Shown in pieces: positions 52,848 through 61,451 of a DNA stretch of 64,000 nucleotides. Each line of letters opens with the position of its first letter. Position 1 is the stretch's first letter. The notes under the pieces are model-generated. The model saw only the letters and a program-made list of their open reading frames with translations, ran no database searches and had not been told where the DNA came from. This stretch comes from Blautia sp. (lineage in GTDB: Bacteria > Bacillota > Clostridia > Lachnospirales > Lachnospiraceae), in the NCBI GenBank assembly GCA_029257805.1, contig JARIAR010000025.1, positions 1 to 64,000 on the forward strand. Direction: 5' to 3'. Made by a program: the position numbers and the translations under genes.

Positions 52848-55800
52848 TTGAAGAAAAAAATTGAGCAGCTTTTAAGCGGAAAATTTAAATATGAACAGCC
52901 TCAGCTTTTATTTTCCCAGGATAAAATTTATGTTGGATTGAAGAGTGGAGAAACCAAAAAGGGTGAGATTTATTTTGGAACGGAAGATAACCAGAAAATA
53001 CGAGGTTATATCACTTCTTCTCATAGACGTTTTGTTCCAGGAGCGGATCGATTTTCCGGTACCACCGTATGTCTGCCTTATGGGGTTGATGGTACCGGGA
53101 TGGAAGAGGGAGAAAGCGTAAAAGGATGGATTTGTTTTACCACAAATATCGGCGAATACAAACTGGGTTTTGAAATTTGTGCAGAAACAGAACAGATCAA
53201 AAGTACAGTAGGAGAAATACAAACGGTAGATTCTTTTTGTGAAATTGCAAAACGTGACTTCAGGGAAGCCTATCGGATCTTTACAGATAAAAATTTTTCT
53301 GCTGTATTAAAGGGTGAATCCGGTAAGGGAAAATCACTGTATGCTGGAATGTCACAGCAGCCGGTAACGTATCAGCATTTAGAAGAGTTTTTGATCAGCA
53401 TGGGAAAAAAAGAAAAAGTTTCTCTGTCTCTAAAGAAAGAGGGAGAAGCTTTTTATGAATTAAAAGAACCTGTGAAAGAGTCTTTTATAGTGAAAAGAAG
53501 CGGATGGGGACATTTACGACTGGATGTAGAAGTACATGGAGATTTCCTTGATGTAGAAAAACGCGTTGTGACAGATGAAGATTTTATTGGCAGTTATTAT
53601 GAGCTGGACTATGTAATTCGTGGCGATAAAATAGGAAAAGGTGTCCAGTATGGAGAAATTATTATAAAAAGTCCGTATCAGGATCTGGTATATCGGATTT
53701 CTGCATCACGTACAGCGAAAGTATGTGTAAATGTAAGAGCCGGGGAAAAAAAGAGACGACTTTCTCTTTTGGAAAAATACCTGGAATATTGTTGCGGCAG
53801 GCTGGATAAAAACAAATGGATTCGGGAAAGTTACAGTGAGATACAGATCTTAAAAGAAGGTGGATTTGAGTATCCGGAATACCAGATTTATGAAGCATAT
53901 CTTCTTCATCTTCTGGGGAATGATAAGGAAGCCAATGAAATCTTGATTCAATATCAGAATAAATCTTTTACAAAAGAAGATTTAGAATTTGCAGGATTGT
54001 TTTTGTATGTATGTACGCTTACTGGCTTATATAAAGATAAAGGGCAGGCACTTCGAAAAATTCAGAATTTTTACATGCAAAAAGAAGATAGTTTCTGGCT
54101 GTTCTGGATATTACAGCAAATGGATCCTTCTGTAATCATATCTCCTTCCAAGACGCTGTTTATGATGGAGGAATTGTTTGAGAAAGGCTGTAAAAGTCCA
54201 CTTCTTTATGCGGATGCGTGGGAATATATATGCAAAGATATGACGCTTCTTCATCGCTTAAATCCATTTTGGGTCCAGGTTTTCTTGTTTGCAGGCAGAA
54301 AAAAACTTCTGACGGAAGAACTGACGATGCGTTTTGCCTATCTGTCCGGATATGAAAAAACTTACAGTGAGAGTTTGTACCGGGCTCTGGATATGGGCTA
54401 TGAAGCATTTCCATCGAAAGATACCCTGGAAGCAGTATGTAAGTATATTATGAAAGGAAATCCGCGAAAACCGGAATATTTTAAGTGGTTTTCCCTGGCA
54501 GTAGATCAGGGACTTCGTTTAACAAGATTATATGAGTATTATGTAGAAACAATGGATACTTCTTACCAAAGAGAATTGCCAAAACCGCTTCTTATGTATT
54601 TTACGTATAATAACAATACGTTAGGGGATACGAGAAAAGCATTTATATATGCAAGTATCATTGCCAATAAAGAGAGAGAACCACAGACATATGAAAGTTA
54701 TAAAGAAAATATGGATGGTTTTGCAAAACAAAAGGTCAGAGAAGGCAGGATAAACGAAAATTATGCTGCTATTTATCAGGAATTTTTATCTGATCCCCGT
54801 ACAAAAGAAGATGCACAGGCTTTGGCTGCACGTATGTTTACAAATCGTCTTTATTGTGATGACAAAAAGATCAGAAGTGTAATAGTGAGACACAGACAGT
54901 TGGATAGAGAAGAGGTTTATCCGGTTATTCAGGGAGTTGCATATCCAAGGATATACACAGAAGATGCTGCTGTTCTTTTTCAGGATGAAAAGCAGCGCCG
55001 TTATTGTTCTACAGTAAATTACAGCAGAAAAAAACTGATGGATGAAAGAGAACTTGTGGAGGCTGTTTTAAAAAATAATGTTTCCGAACCGGGAGTGCTT
55101 TTATATTATTGTGAAAATAATGCTATTTGTCGTGATAATCTCTCTGTATTTTTAAAATTGGTGGGAAGCGATGCCTTTGCAGAAAATTATAAAAATGCAG
55201 TAAGAAAAAAGATTCTGGATTATTATGCGGAATATGCCGGAAGTCAGGATCTGGATGATTATTTGTGTAATCTGGATTATCCTGCTTATGCTCTTGTGGA
55301 TAAAAAAACATTGCTGCAGGTATTGATCTCAAGACGTCTTTTCACACAGGCAATGGGAATTATTGAAGAATTTGGATTTGAAGGTTTGGATATGCGAGAT
55401 CTTTTAAAACTTACAAGCCGCATGATCCTTAAATGTGAAGGGGCAGAAGATGAAGAACTTCTGGCACTGTCTTCTGCAGTTTACAGAAGTGGGATTTATG
55501 ATGAAGTAATCCTGATGTATTTGATGAAGTATCGTTTTGGACCGGTAGAGGAGCTTATTTCCATCTGGAAGAGCGCTCGTGGGTTTGAAATGGACACCTA
55601 TGATCTGGAAGAGAAAATCCTGGGAATCCTTATGTTTACGCAGGATTACCGGAAAGAGGGAGAAACTGTGCTGGCATCCTATGTGAAACATACAGGAAAA
55701 GAAAGGATCATTGGTGCTTATCTCACCCAGGTTGCTTACGGAATATTTGTAAAAGAATATCCCATGAGTGATTTTATATATAAATGTCTGGAGCATGCAT

Positions 55801-56387
55801 ATGTGAAAAAATGGCCGGTGAATCGTGTCTGCCGACTTGCCTTATTTCAGGCACTGTCCAGAGAAAAAAATCAGAATGAGCAGACCGTTTTGATGGAACG
55901 GGAGATGTTAGAAGAATGTGTAAAAGAGAATATGACTTTCACGTTTTTCCGCAGATTATCTCCTAAACTTTTGGAACCGTATCAGTTAGACGATAAAACA
56001 TTTGTAGAATATCATGCATCCCCGGATGCAAAAGTGGTCTTGTTTTATGCGCTGGATACAGGGCTTGGAAAAGAAATGGAATATAAAACAGAACCGTTGC
56101 ATGATATATACGAAGGAATTTTCACAAAAACTTTTACTCTTTTTTACGGGGAAACACTGCACTATTATTTCCAGATTGAAGAAAATGGAAAAACTCGCAA
56201 GACGCAGGAGCGTGTCATTACCATGAATCGGGTAGAAGGGATATCAGAAAGTAAATATCAGCTGATCAATCAGATTCTTTCAGCAAGAAGACTGGAGAAA
56301 GATCCGGAAGTATTAGAGAAGCTGAAACAGTATCAGCACCAGGAACGATATGTAAAAGAGATGTTTCAAATTGACAAAGAAGAATAA
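52848..56387 (+). CDS. Giant helical-repeat protein, DUF5717-like
   Basis: 1179 residues, TTG start at 52848 after AAGGTGA. No signal peptide or membrane helix. The N-terminal ~300 residues are beta-rich (YVGLKSGETKKGEIYFG; FGTEDNQKIRGYITSSHRRF), like tandem Ig-type domains. The middle ~700 residues are helical repeats of a TPR/solenoid kind (YEAYLLHLLGNDKEANEILI). The last ~100 residues turn beta-rich again (TFTLFYGETLHYYFQIEENG). I associate this with the DUF5717 family from memory; I could not search. It starts a three-gene operon with an actin/Hsp70-like protein and a TPR-like protein. Function unknown; scaffold or client-binding role inferred. Confidence 0.7.
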   Translation: MKKKIEQLLSGKFKYEQPQLLFSQDKIYVGLKSGETKKGEIYFGTEDNQKIRGYITSSHRRFVPGADRFSGTTVCLPYGVDGTGMEEGESVKGWICFTTNIGEYKLGFEICAETEQIKSTVGEIQTVDSFCEIAKRDFREAYRIFTDKNFSAVLKGESGKGKSLYAGMSQQPVTYQHLEEFLISMGKKEKVSLSLKKEGEAFYELKEPVKESFIVKRSGWGHLRLDVEVHGDFLDVEKRVVTDEDFIGSYYELDYVIRGDKIGKGVQYGEIIIKSPYQDLVYRISASRTAKVCVNVRAGEKKRRLSLLEKYLEYCCGRLDKNKWIRESYSEIQILKEGGFEYPEYQIYEAYLLHLLGNDKEANEILIQYQNKSFTKEDLEFAGLFLYVCTLTGLYKDKGQALRKIQNFYMQKEDSFWLFWILQQMDPSVIISPSKTLFMMEELFEKGCKSPLLYADAWEYICKDMTLLHRLNPFWVQVFLFAGRKKLLTEELTMRFAYLSGYEKTYSESLYRALDMGYEAFPSKDTLEAVCKYIMKGNPRKPEYFKWFSLAVDQGLRLTRLYEYYVETMDTSYQRELPKPLLMYFTYNNNTLGDTRKAFIYASIIANKEREPQTYESYKENMDGFAKQKVREGRINENYAAIYQEFLSDPRTKEDAQALAARMFTNRLYCDDKKIRSVIVRHRQLDREEVYPVIQGVAYPRIYTEDAAVLFQDEKQRRYCSTVNYSRKKLMDERELVEAVLKNNVSEPGVLLYYCENNAICRDNLSVFLKLVGSDAFAENYKNAVRKKILDYYAEYAGSQDLDDYLCNLDYPAYALVDKKTLLQVLISRRLFTQAMGIIEEFGFEGLDMRDLLKLTSRMILKCEGAEDEELLALSSAVYRSGIYDEVILMYLMKYRFGPVEELISIWKSARGFEMDTYDLEEKILGILMFTQDYRKEGETVLASYVKHTGKERIIGAYLTQVAYGIFVKEYPMSDFIYKCLEHAYVKKWPVNRVCRLALFQALSREKNQNEQTVLMEREMLEECVKENMTFTFFRRLSPKLLEPYQLDDKTFVEYHASPDAKVVLFYALDTGLGKEMEYKTEPLHDIYEGIFTKTFTLFYGETLHYYFQIEENGKTRKTQERVITMNRVEGISESKYQLINQILSARRLEKDPEVLEKLKQYQHQERYVKEMFQIDKEE

Positions 56388-56402
56388 AAAAGGAAGCAAA
56401 AA

Positions 56403-57650
56403 ATGAACGAGATTCGTGACCTGATTATTGGAATTGATTTTGGAAAAGAATACACACAGATTTGTTATTATGATCGAAAAGGGGAAGAGCCGCGTTCTCT
56501 TTCCATGAAAGTAGGAACAAGTCAGTATGAAGCACCTACATGCCTTTGCTGGAGAGTAGAACAGAAAGACTATTGCGTTGGGCTGGAGGCGGCGTATTTT
56601 GCCCGTGAAAAGGGCGGTGTGCTTATTGATAACCTTTATAATATTTGTAAAAAGGATGAAAAAGTACAGGTTGCTGGAATGCAGAGAGCGCCATGGGAGC
56701 TGTTTGCCGGCTTCTTAAAGGGAATGCTGAAATTTTTGGGTGTAATGGATGTTGTAAAAAATACAAAATGTCTTATTATTACATGTCCGGATATTGGAAA
56801 TCTGCAGGTCGAAAATTTCCGAAAAGCCTGTGCATCTCTTGGATTTCCTGAAGAAAAATACATGATAATGGATTACGGGGAAAGTTTTTATTACTATGCC
56901 CTTACACAAAAAAGGGAAACATGGAACAGAAGTGTGGCATGGTATGCATTTAAAGATAAAAATGTAATATTCCGCAAGCTTACGATCCATGGGGGTGTAA
57001 AACCTGCACTGGTAAAAATGGAACTTCCCGTGGAGACAAACCTTTCTGGAAATGGTGAGGAAAGAGATGCTTCTTTTTGTCGTTTTATTCAGAAAACGCT
57101 GGGGACTGAATTATATTCCAGTATTCAGATCACAGGTTCCGGATTTGACCAGCAGTGGGCTCAGCAGTCTGTAAAAATGCTTTGTTTTCAGAAGAGAAAG
57201 GTATTTTATGGGAACAATCTTTTTGCCAAAGGGGCCTGTGCAGCCGGAAAAGAGAAGCTGGAAGATAAACGTCTGAGAGGATATCGGTATTTAAGTGATT
57301 CTCTTGTTCTTACGGAAGTGGGAATGGATATGCGCATAATGGGTTCTCCCACGTATTATCCGTTGATAGCCGGTGGAAAAAACTGGTATGAATGTAAGGG
57401 AAGTTGTGAGCTAATTCTGGATGATACAAGGGAACTGGTATTTGTAGTAGGGAAACTGGGGGAGACAGAAAAGAAAAAAATTGTGATGGCTCTTCCGGAA
57501 CTTCCTCAACGCCCAAATAAGACAACAAGACTTTCTGTGGACCTTTGCTATGTATCGCCGAAAGAATGCAGGATTACCGTAAAAGATCTGGGATTTGGAG
57601 ATATGTATCCTTCCAGTGGGAAAGTGTGGAAGGAATCGGTTGCATGGTAG
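56403..57650 (+). CDS. Actin/Hsp70-fold ATPase-like protein, DUF5716-like
   Basis: 415 residues. The N-terminus LIIGIDFGKEYTQICYYDRK matches the phosphate-1 loop of the actin/Hsp70/sugar-kinase superfamily (IGIDFGxxxT). IITCPDIGNLQVENFRKA and YMIMDYGESFYYYALTQ correspond to the connecting helix region of Hsp70-type folds. The usual phosphate-2 (DxG) loop is replaced by SVAWYAFKDKNVIF, so ATP hydrolysis may be lost or altered. Fifteen bases after the giant protein gene and 12 before the TPR-like gene, so cotranscribed. Possibly DUF5716; that name is from memory. Confidence 0.68.
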   Translation: MNEIRDLIIGIDFGKEYTQICYYDRKGEEPRSLSMKVGTSQYEAPTCLCWRVEQKDYCVGLEAAYFAREKGGVLIDNLYNICKKDEKVQVAGMQRAPWELFAGFLKGMLKFLGVMDVVKNTKCLIITCPDIGNLQVENFRKACASLGFPEEKYMIMDYGESFYYYALTQKRETWNRSVAWYAFKDKNVIFRKLTIHGGVKPALVKMELPVETNLSGNGEERDASFCRFIQKTLGTELYSSIQITGSGFDQQWAQQSVKMLCFQKRKVFYGNNLFAKGACAAGKEKLEDKRLRGYRYLSDSLVLTEVGMDMRIMGSPTYYPLIAGGKNWYECKGSCELILDDTRELVFVVGKLGETEKKKIVMALPELPQRPNKTTRLSVDLCYVSPKECRITVKDLGFGDMYPSSGKVWKESVAW

Positions 57651-57662
57651 AGGAGGAAAAAA

Positions 57663-58445
57663 ATGAGCAGCTATATTTTGTGCCAGACAAAGAAAGCAAA
57701 TATACCATATTACATTGAAAATATCAGTATCAATATTTATTCCATAGAAGAGCTTTGTTATTATCTGTATCATAATCTGTATCTTATTGATCACACCATT
57801 ATAAACGAGCGGTTATGCAGATGGCTGGAAGAGGAACTTGATCTGCCGAAACTGGCAGCAAAAGTCCGCCCTCATCTGGGAAAATTTTCAGGAATAGAAG
57901 ATGTTTTATATCCTATATTCAAAGAGATTAATTACCTTACCTATGAAGAACTTCGTACACTAAATGGAAAGCTTGCCAGATTGGACAGTGAAGAAACGAT
58001 TGTGCGGGAAAAGAAAAAAGGGGATGCGCTTGTTGAGAATGGAATGTATGTAAATGCAATCCATGTTTACCAGAACCTACTGGAAAAGGAAGAAACATTA
58101 AAGGGAAAAGATGACCTGTTAGAAAGTATTGAGCATAATCTGGGATGCACCTACAGTTATCTGTTTCAAATGGAAAAGGCTTTGGAATGCTTCTGGAAAG
58201 CATATACCATAAAGAAAAGGAAAGAAGCATTAAAAGTTTATCTTCTGGCATATAAAATGGTACGAACGCCAAAAGAATATGAGAGCAGAAAAAAAGAACT
58301 TGCTGCAGATGGAGAACTTATAAAAGAAATTCAAGATGCACTGTCCCGTTTTTCAAAGATGCCGGAGAAAAAGACAGAAATGCATCAGGTAGATGGAATG
58401 ATCGAAGAGTTTATAAAAGAATATCACAGAAGTACAGGTGTATAA
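57663..58445 (+). CDS. Small TPR-like protein of the DUF5717 cassette
   Basis: 260 residues, soluble. The N-terminal ~100 residues include ISINIYSIEELCYYLYHNLY, a helical domain I do not recognise; residues about 110-215 contain TPR-like helix pairs (GDALVENGMYVNAIHVYQNL and HNLGCTYSYLFQMEKALECF). The C-terminus is charged. ATG follows GAGGAGG; its stop overlaps the start region of the RluA gene. A co-chaperone-like role with the actin/Hsp70-like protein is an inference from fold and gene order. Confidence 0.62.
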   Translation: MSSYILCQTKKANIPYYIENISINIYSIEELCYYLYHNLYLIDHTIINERLCRWLEEELDLPKLAAKVRPHLGKFSGIEDVLYPIFKEINYLTYEELRTLNGKLARLDSEETIVREKKKGDALVENGMYVNAIHVYQNLLEKEETLKGKDDLLESIEHNLGCTYSYLFQMEKALECFWKAYTIKKRKEALKVYLLAYKMVRTPKEYESRKKELAADGELIKEIQDALSRFSKMPEKKTEMHQVDGMIEEFIKEYHRSTGV

Positions 58446-59360
58446 ATGAAAACGTGGAAATATGTGACAACATGGAGAGATGTAGGGAAAACGCTGGATA
58501 CTCTTCTTCGGGAAGCCGGGTTTTCAAAAAAAGAAATCAGCAGACAGAAGTTTTTGCAGGATGGGATCACGGTAGATGGAGAAAGATGCCGGATTACAAA
58601 AATTTTAAAAGAGGGGCAGCAGGTTCTGTTACAATTTAAAAAAGAAGAGACAAATTACGGGAAGTTAGAAGCAGAAAAACTTCCCGTAATTCTTTATGAA
58701 GACAAGGATATACTAATTTTGAATAAACCTTCAGGATGTTCCACACATCCATGCAGAGGGCATTATATGGATAATATTGGGGTTCAGGCATCTGCTTATT
58801 GCCGGATGCAGGGGGAGGAGGAACGGATAAGACCGGTAGGGAGACTTGATAAAGATACCTCCGGAATCGTCATATTTGCAAAAAGCCGAATTGCAGCAGC
58901 GCGACTTCATAAACAGAGGGAAAAAGGAATATTAAAGAAAACGTATATAGCTCTTGTTTATGGAGAGATGGAAAAGCAAGAGGGAGTGATCCATACTCCT
59001 CTGAAACCTGTTTCAGGAGAAAAAAACAGAATGTGTATTGCCGGAGAACAAGAAAAAGGAGCGCTTACAGCTGTTACACATTATCGGGTTTTGAAAATAT
59101 TAAAAAAAGAAAGAATGTCCCTGGTAGAATGTATCCTGGATACTGGCAGAACCCACCAGATTCGTGTACATATGGCTTCAAAAGGTCATCCGATCGTAGG
59201 AGATGAATTTTATGGAAAGGAAGGAGAGACCTGTAAAAGATTATGTCTTCATGCCGGAAAACTGGAATTATGCCAGCCATTTACAGGAAAAAATATAAAT
59301 ATAACAGGGGAGTGTCTGCCGGGACAGGAATTTCCGGTAATGATACAGAAGTTTTATTGA
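58446..59360 (+). CDS. RluA-family RNA pseudouridine synthase
   Basis: 304 residues. N-terminal S4-like RNA-binding domain (about 12-65: KTLDTLLREAGFSKKEISRQ, GITVDGERCRITKILKEGQQ), then the synthase with the catalytic Asp in RPVGRLDKDTSGIVIFAKS, KTYIALVYGEM and GRTHQIRVHMASKGHPIVGD. Member of the RluC/RluD group; target uridine cannot be read from sequence. Starts directly after the previous stop, so it is coupled to the cassette. Confidence 0.92.
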   Translation: MKTWKYVTTWRDVGKTLDTLLREAGFSKKEISRQKFLQDGITVDGERCRITKILKEGQQVLLQFKKEETNYGKLEAEKLPVILYEDKDILILNKPSGCSTHPCRGHYMDNIGVQASAYCRMQGEEERIRPVGRLDKDTSGIVIFAKSRIAAARLHKQREKGILKKTYIALVYGEMEKQEGVIHTPLKPVSGEKNRMCIAGEQEKGALTAVTHYRVLKILKKERMSLVECILDTGRTHQIRVHMASKGHPIVGDEFYGKEGETCKRLCLHAGKLELCQPFTGKNINITGECLPGQEFPVMIQKFY

Positions 59361-59378
59361 AATGGAGGGGGCAGATTG

Positions 59379-60593
59379 ATGAATAGAAGAATTATTTTTC
59401 ATATAGATGTGAATTCCGCTTTTTTATCCTGGGAGTCTGTATATCAAAAGGAAGTGCTGCATGAATCTGTAGATTTGCGAACCATTCCTTCTGCAATAGG
59501 AGGAGATGAAAAAAAAAGACGGGGAGTAATTTTGGCAAAATCTATTTCAGCAAAGGCATTTGGTGTACGTACAGGTGAGAGCATTTTGGAAGCAAGGAAA
59601 AAATGTCCGCAGCTTTATCTTGTTCCTGCCCATCATGATATATATCGACAAAAATCAAAAGAATTCATAAAACTTCTAAGGGAATACTCACCGGATGTAG
59701 AACAATATTCCATAGATGAAGCGTTTGTAGATATGACAGGAATGCAGGTCCTTTTTGGAGAGCCGCAGGAAGCTGCGCATAAAATCCGGAAACGGATAAA
59801 GGAAGAACTTGGATTTACAGTAAATATCGGCATTTCTTCCAATAAATATCTGGCAAAAATGGCATCAGATTTTGAAAAACCGGATAAAGTACACACGCTT
59901 TTTCCAGAAGAAATTCAGAAAAAAATGTGGCCGCTTCCTGTGGGAGATTTAATTTTTGTGGGAAAATCTACTGTAAAAAAACTGGAATCTATGGGAATTC
60001 AGACAATTGGACAGCTGGCGGCAGCGGATTGTAGAATGTTGAAACAAAATTTAAAAAAACAGGGGGAGAGCATTTGGAATTTTGCAAATGGAATTGACTT
60101 TTCTCCTGTACAGTCTGTTCCGGAAATGAACAAAGGATATGGAAGCAGTACCACAATCAGTTTTGATGTTACAGATGAAGAGGCTGCAAAAACAGTGCTT
60201 TTGGCACTTGCAGAATCGGTAGGAGCACGTATCCGAAAGGATGGGGTAAAAATCCAGGTCGTGAGTGTTACAGTAAAAGACAATCAGTTTCATAAAATGT
60301 CACATCAGACAGTATTGGATTCTGCAACAGATATAACAAATGAAATATATCTTACTGCATGCAGACTTTTTGAAGAGATGTGGGATGGACGTCCAATCCG
60401 GCTTCTTGGAATACAGACAAGCCGGACAAAAGAGGAGGAAGCCAGGCAGCTTACGATGTTTGATAAAGAGAATGGATATGAAAAATGGGAGCAGATGGAT
60501 CAGGCAGTAGATAAGATTCGAAAAAAGTTTGGAAATGATGCAATAAAAAGAGCTTCTTTTTTAGAAAAAAAGCTTGACGAACAGAAAAAATAG
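59379..60593 (+). CDS. dinB: DNA polymerase IV (Y family)
   Basis: Translesion polymerase, 404 residues from ATG 59379 with GGAGGGGG upstream; a TTG three bases earlier is also in frame. Catalytic carboxylates in FHIDVNSAFLSWE (Asp) and YSIDEAFVDM (Asp-Glu). Helix-hairpin-helix around LESMGIQTIGQLAAAD; little-finger domain; C-terminal QLTMFD is a beta-clamp-binding motif. No obvious LexA box directly upstream; probably cotranscribed with the RluA gene. Confidence 0.95.
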   Translation: MNRRIIFHIDVNSAFLSWESVYQKEVLHESVDLRTIPSAIGGDEKKRRGVILAKSISAKAFGVRTGESILEARKKCPQLYLVPAHHDIYRQKSKEFIKLLREYSPDVEQYSIDEAFVDMTGMQVLFGEPQEAAHKIRKRIKEELGFTVNIGISSNKYLAKMASDFEKPDKVHTLFPEEIQKKMWPLPVGDLIFVGKSTVKKLESMGIQTIGQLAAADCRMLKQNLKKQGESIWNFANGIDFSPVQSVPEMNKGYGSSTTISFDVTDEEAAKTVLLALAESVGARIRKDGVKIQVVSVTVKDNQFHKMSHQTVLDSATDITNEIYLTACRLFEEMWDGRPIRLLGIQTSRTKEEEARQLTMFDKENGYEKWEQMDQAVDKIRKKFGNDAIKRASFLEKKLDEQKK

Positions 60594-60659
60594 GAGTAAA
60601 ATCACTTTAACAAATTAAAAAAGCAAAACAATAAAACTGAAAAGCTAAAAAGTAAATTC

Positions 60660-60910
60660 TAAGAAGAGAATAAGTAGAAACAGGAATCTGATCCCCAGAG
60701 AGCTGCAGATGGTGGAAAGCAGCGGCAGAACTGTTTTGAAGATCATCTCTGAGAAGGGAAACTGAAAGAGGATGTCCGGTAAGTTTTCACGGTTGTTCCC
60801 CGTTACAGGAAACGCGTATGCTGGTACGTTGCAGAATCGTACTTGTTTCAAAAGGAAGCAGGGTGGTTGCGGATTTTTCCGTCCCTAGTTTAAGGGGCGG
60901 ATTTTTTTTA
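60660..60910 (+). ncRNA. T-box-type leader, probably tRNA-Ile specific
   Basis: AGTAGA (60673-60678) in a stem-I internal loop, a GATGGTGGAAAGC apical segment (60707-60719), specifier candidate ATC (Ile) at 60742-60744 in the context TTGAAG-ATC-AT, which aligns with TTGAAG-GTA-GC of the valS T-box in this window, CGTTACAGG near 60801, a T-box-like GGGTGGTTGCGG (60861-60872), and a terminator TCCGTCCCT (60878-60886) / AGGGGCGGA (60893-60901) with T8. The T-box motif is less canonical than in valS. No convincing promoter is visible in 60594-60659. Together these explain the 357-base gap. Confidence 0.65.
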
Positions 60911-60950
60911 CCAGGATTCTGAAACCGCAAGAGAAAAGGAGGAAAAAAGT

Positions 60951-61451
60951 ATGAAGATTTACAAAAAATTCATGGATGCAGTAGCAGCACTGGAAAAAGG
61001 TATTTTGATTGTATCCACACTTCTGATTCTTGTACTGACTGTGGGAAACGTTTTTTCACGCAAGGTAATCCACCGGTCCTGGTCTTTTACAGAGGAACTT
61101 GTGGTAGCGGTATTTGTGTTGATCACCTTGCTTGCAGCAGCACTGGCAGCCAGAGAAGGGAACCTGGTAAACCTTACTTTATTTACAGATCGTTTGCCGG
61201 AAAAAATGAAAAAAGCAGTTGTTATTTTATCCACCGTTCTTAGTATCTTTTTTACAGCAATTTTATTTACCTACGGGATGGATAAAGTTCTCACTCAGCT
61301 GGAAAACGGGAAGAGAACTTTTGTTTTGAATTGGCCGGAATGGATCTTCTGGTCCTTTGTGCCGGTTGGCGCAGCATGTATGATTCTTCATTTTATTGAA
61401 TTTTGCCTTGATTTTTGTAAGCAGGATAAAGAAACGGAGGGGAAAAAATGA
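60951..61451 (+). CDS. TRAP transporter small permease (DctQ family)
   Basis: 166 residues with four membrane helices (about 18-38, 50-70, 88-108, 130-150). Small membrane subunit of tripartite ATP-independent periplasmic transporters, stabilising the large permease. NVFSRKVIHRSWSFTEELVV is the DctQ signature; LAAREGNLVNLTLFTDRLPE follows. AAAGGAGGA precedes the ATG; its stop overlaps the next start by 4 bases. Confidence 0.92.
   Translation: MKIYKKFMDAVAALEKGILIVSTLLILVLTVGNVFSRKVIHRSWSFTEELVVAVFVLITLLAAALAAREGNLVNLTLFTDRLPEKMKKAVVILSTVLSIFFTAILFTYGMDKVLTQLENGKRTFVLNWPEWIFWSFVPVGAACMILHFIEFCLDFCKQDKETEGKK

Noticed and set aside
60645..60851. 68-codon minus-strand ORF upstream of the TRAP genes
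   Set aside because: It is antisense to a T-box-like leader and has no start signals.
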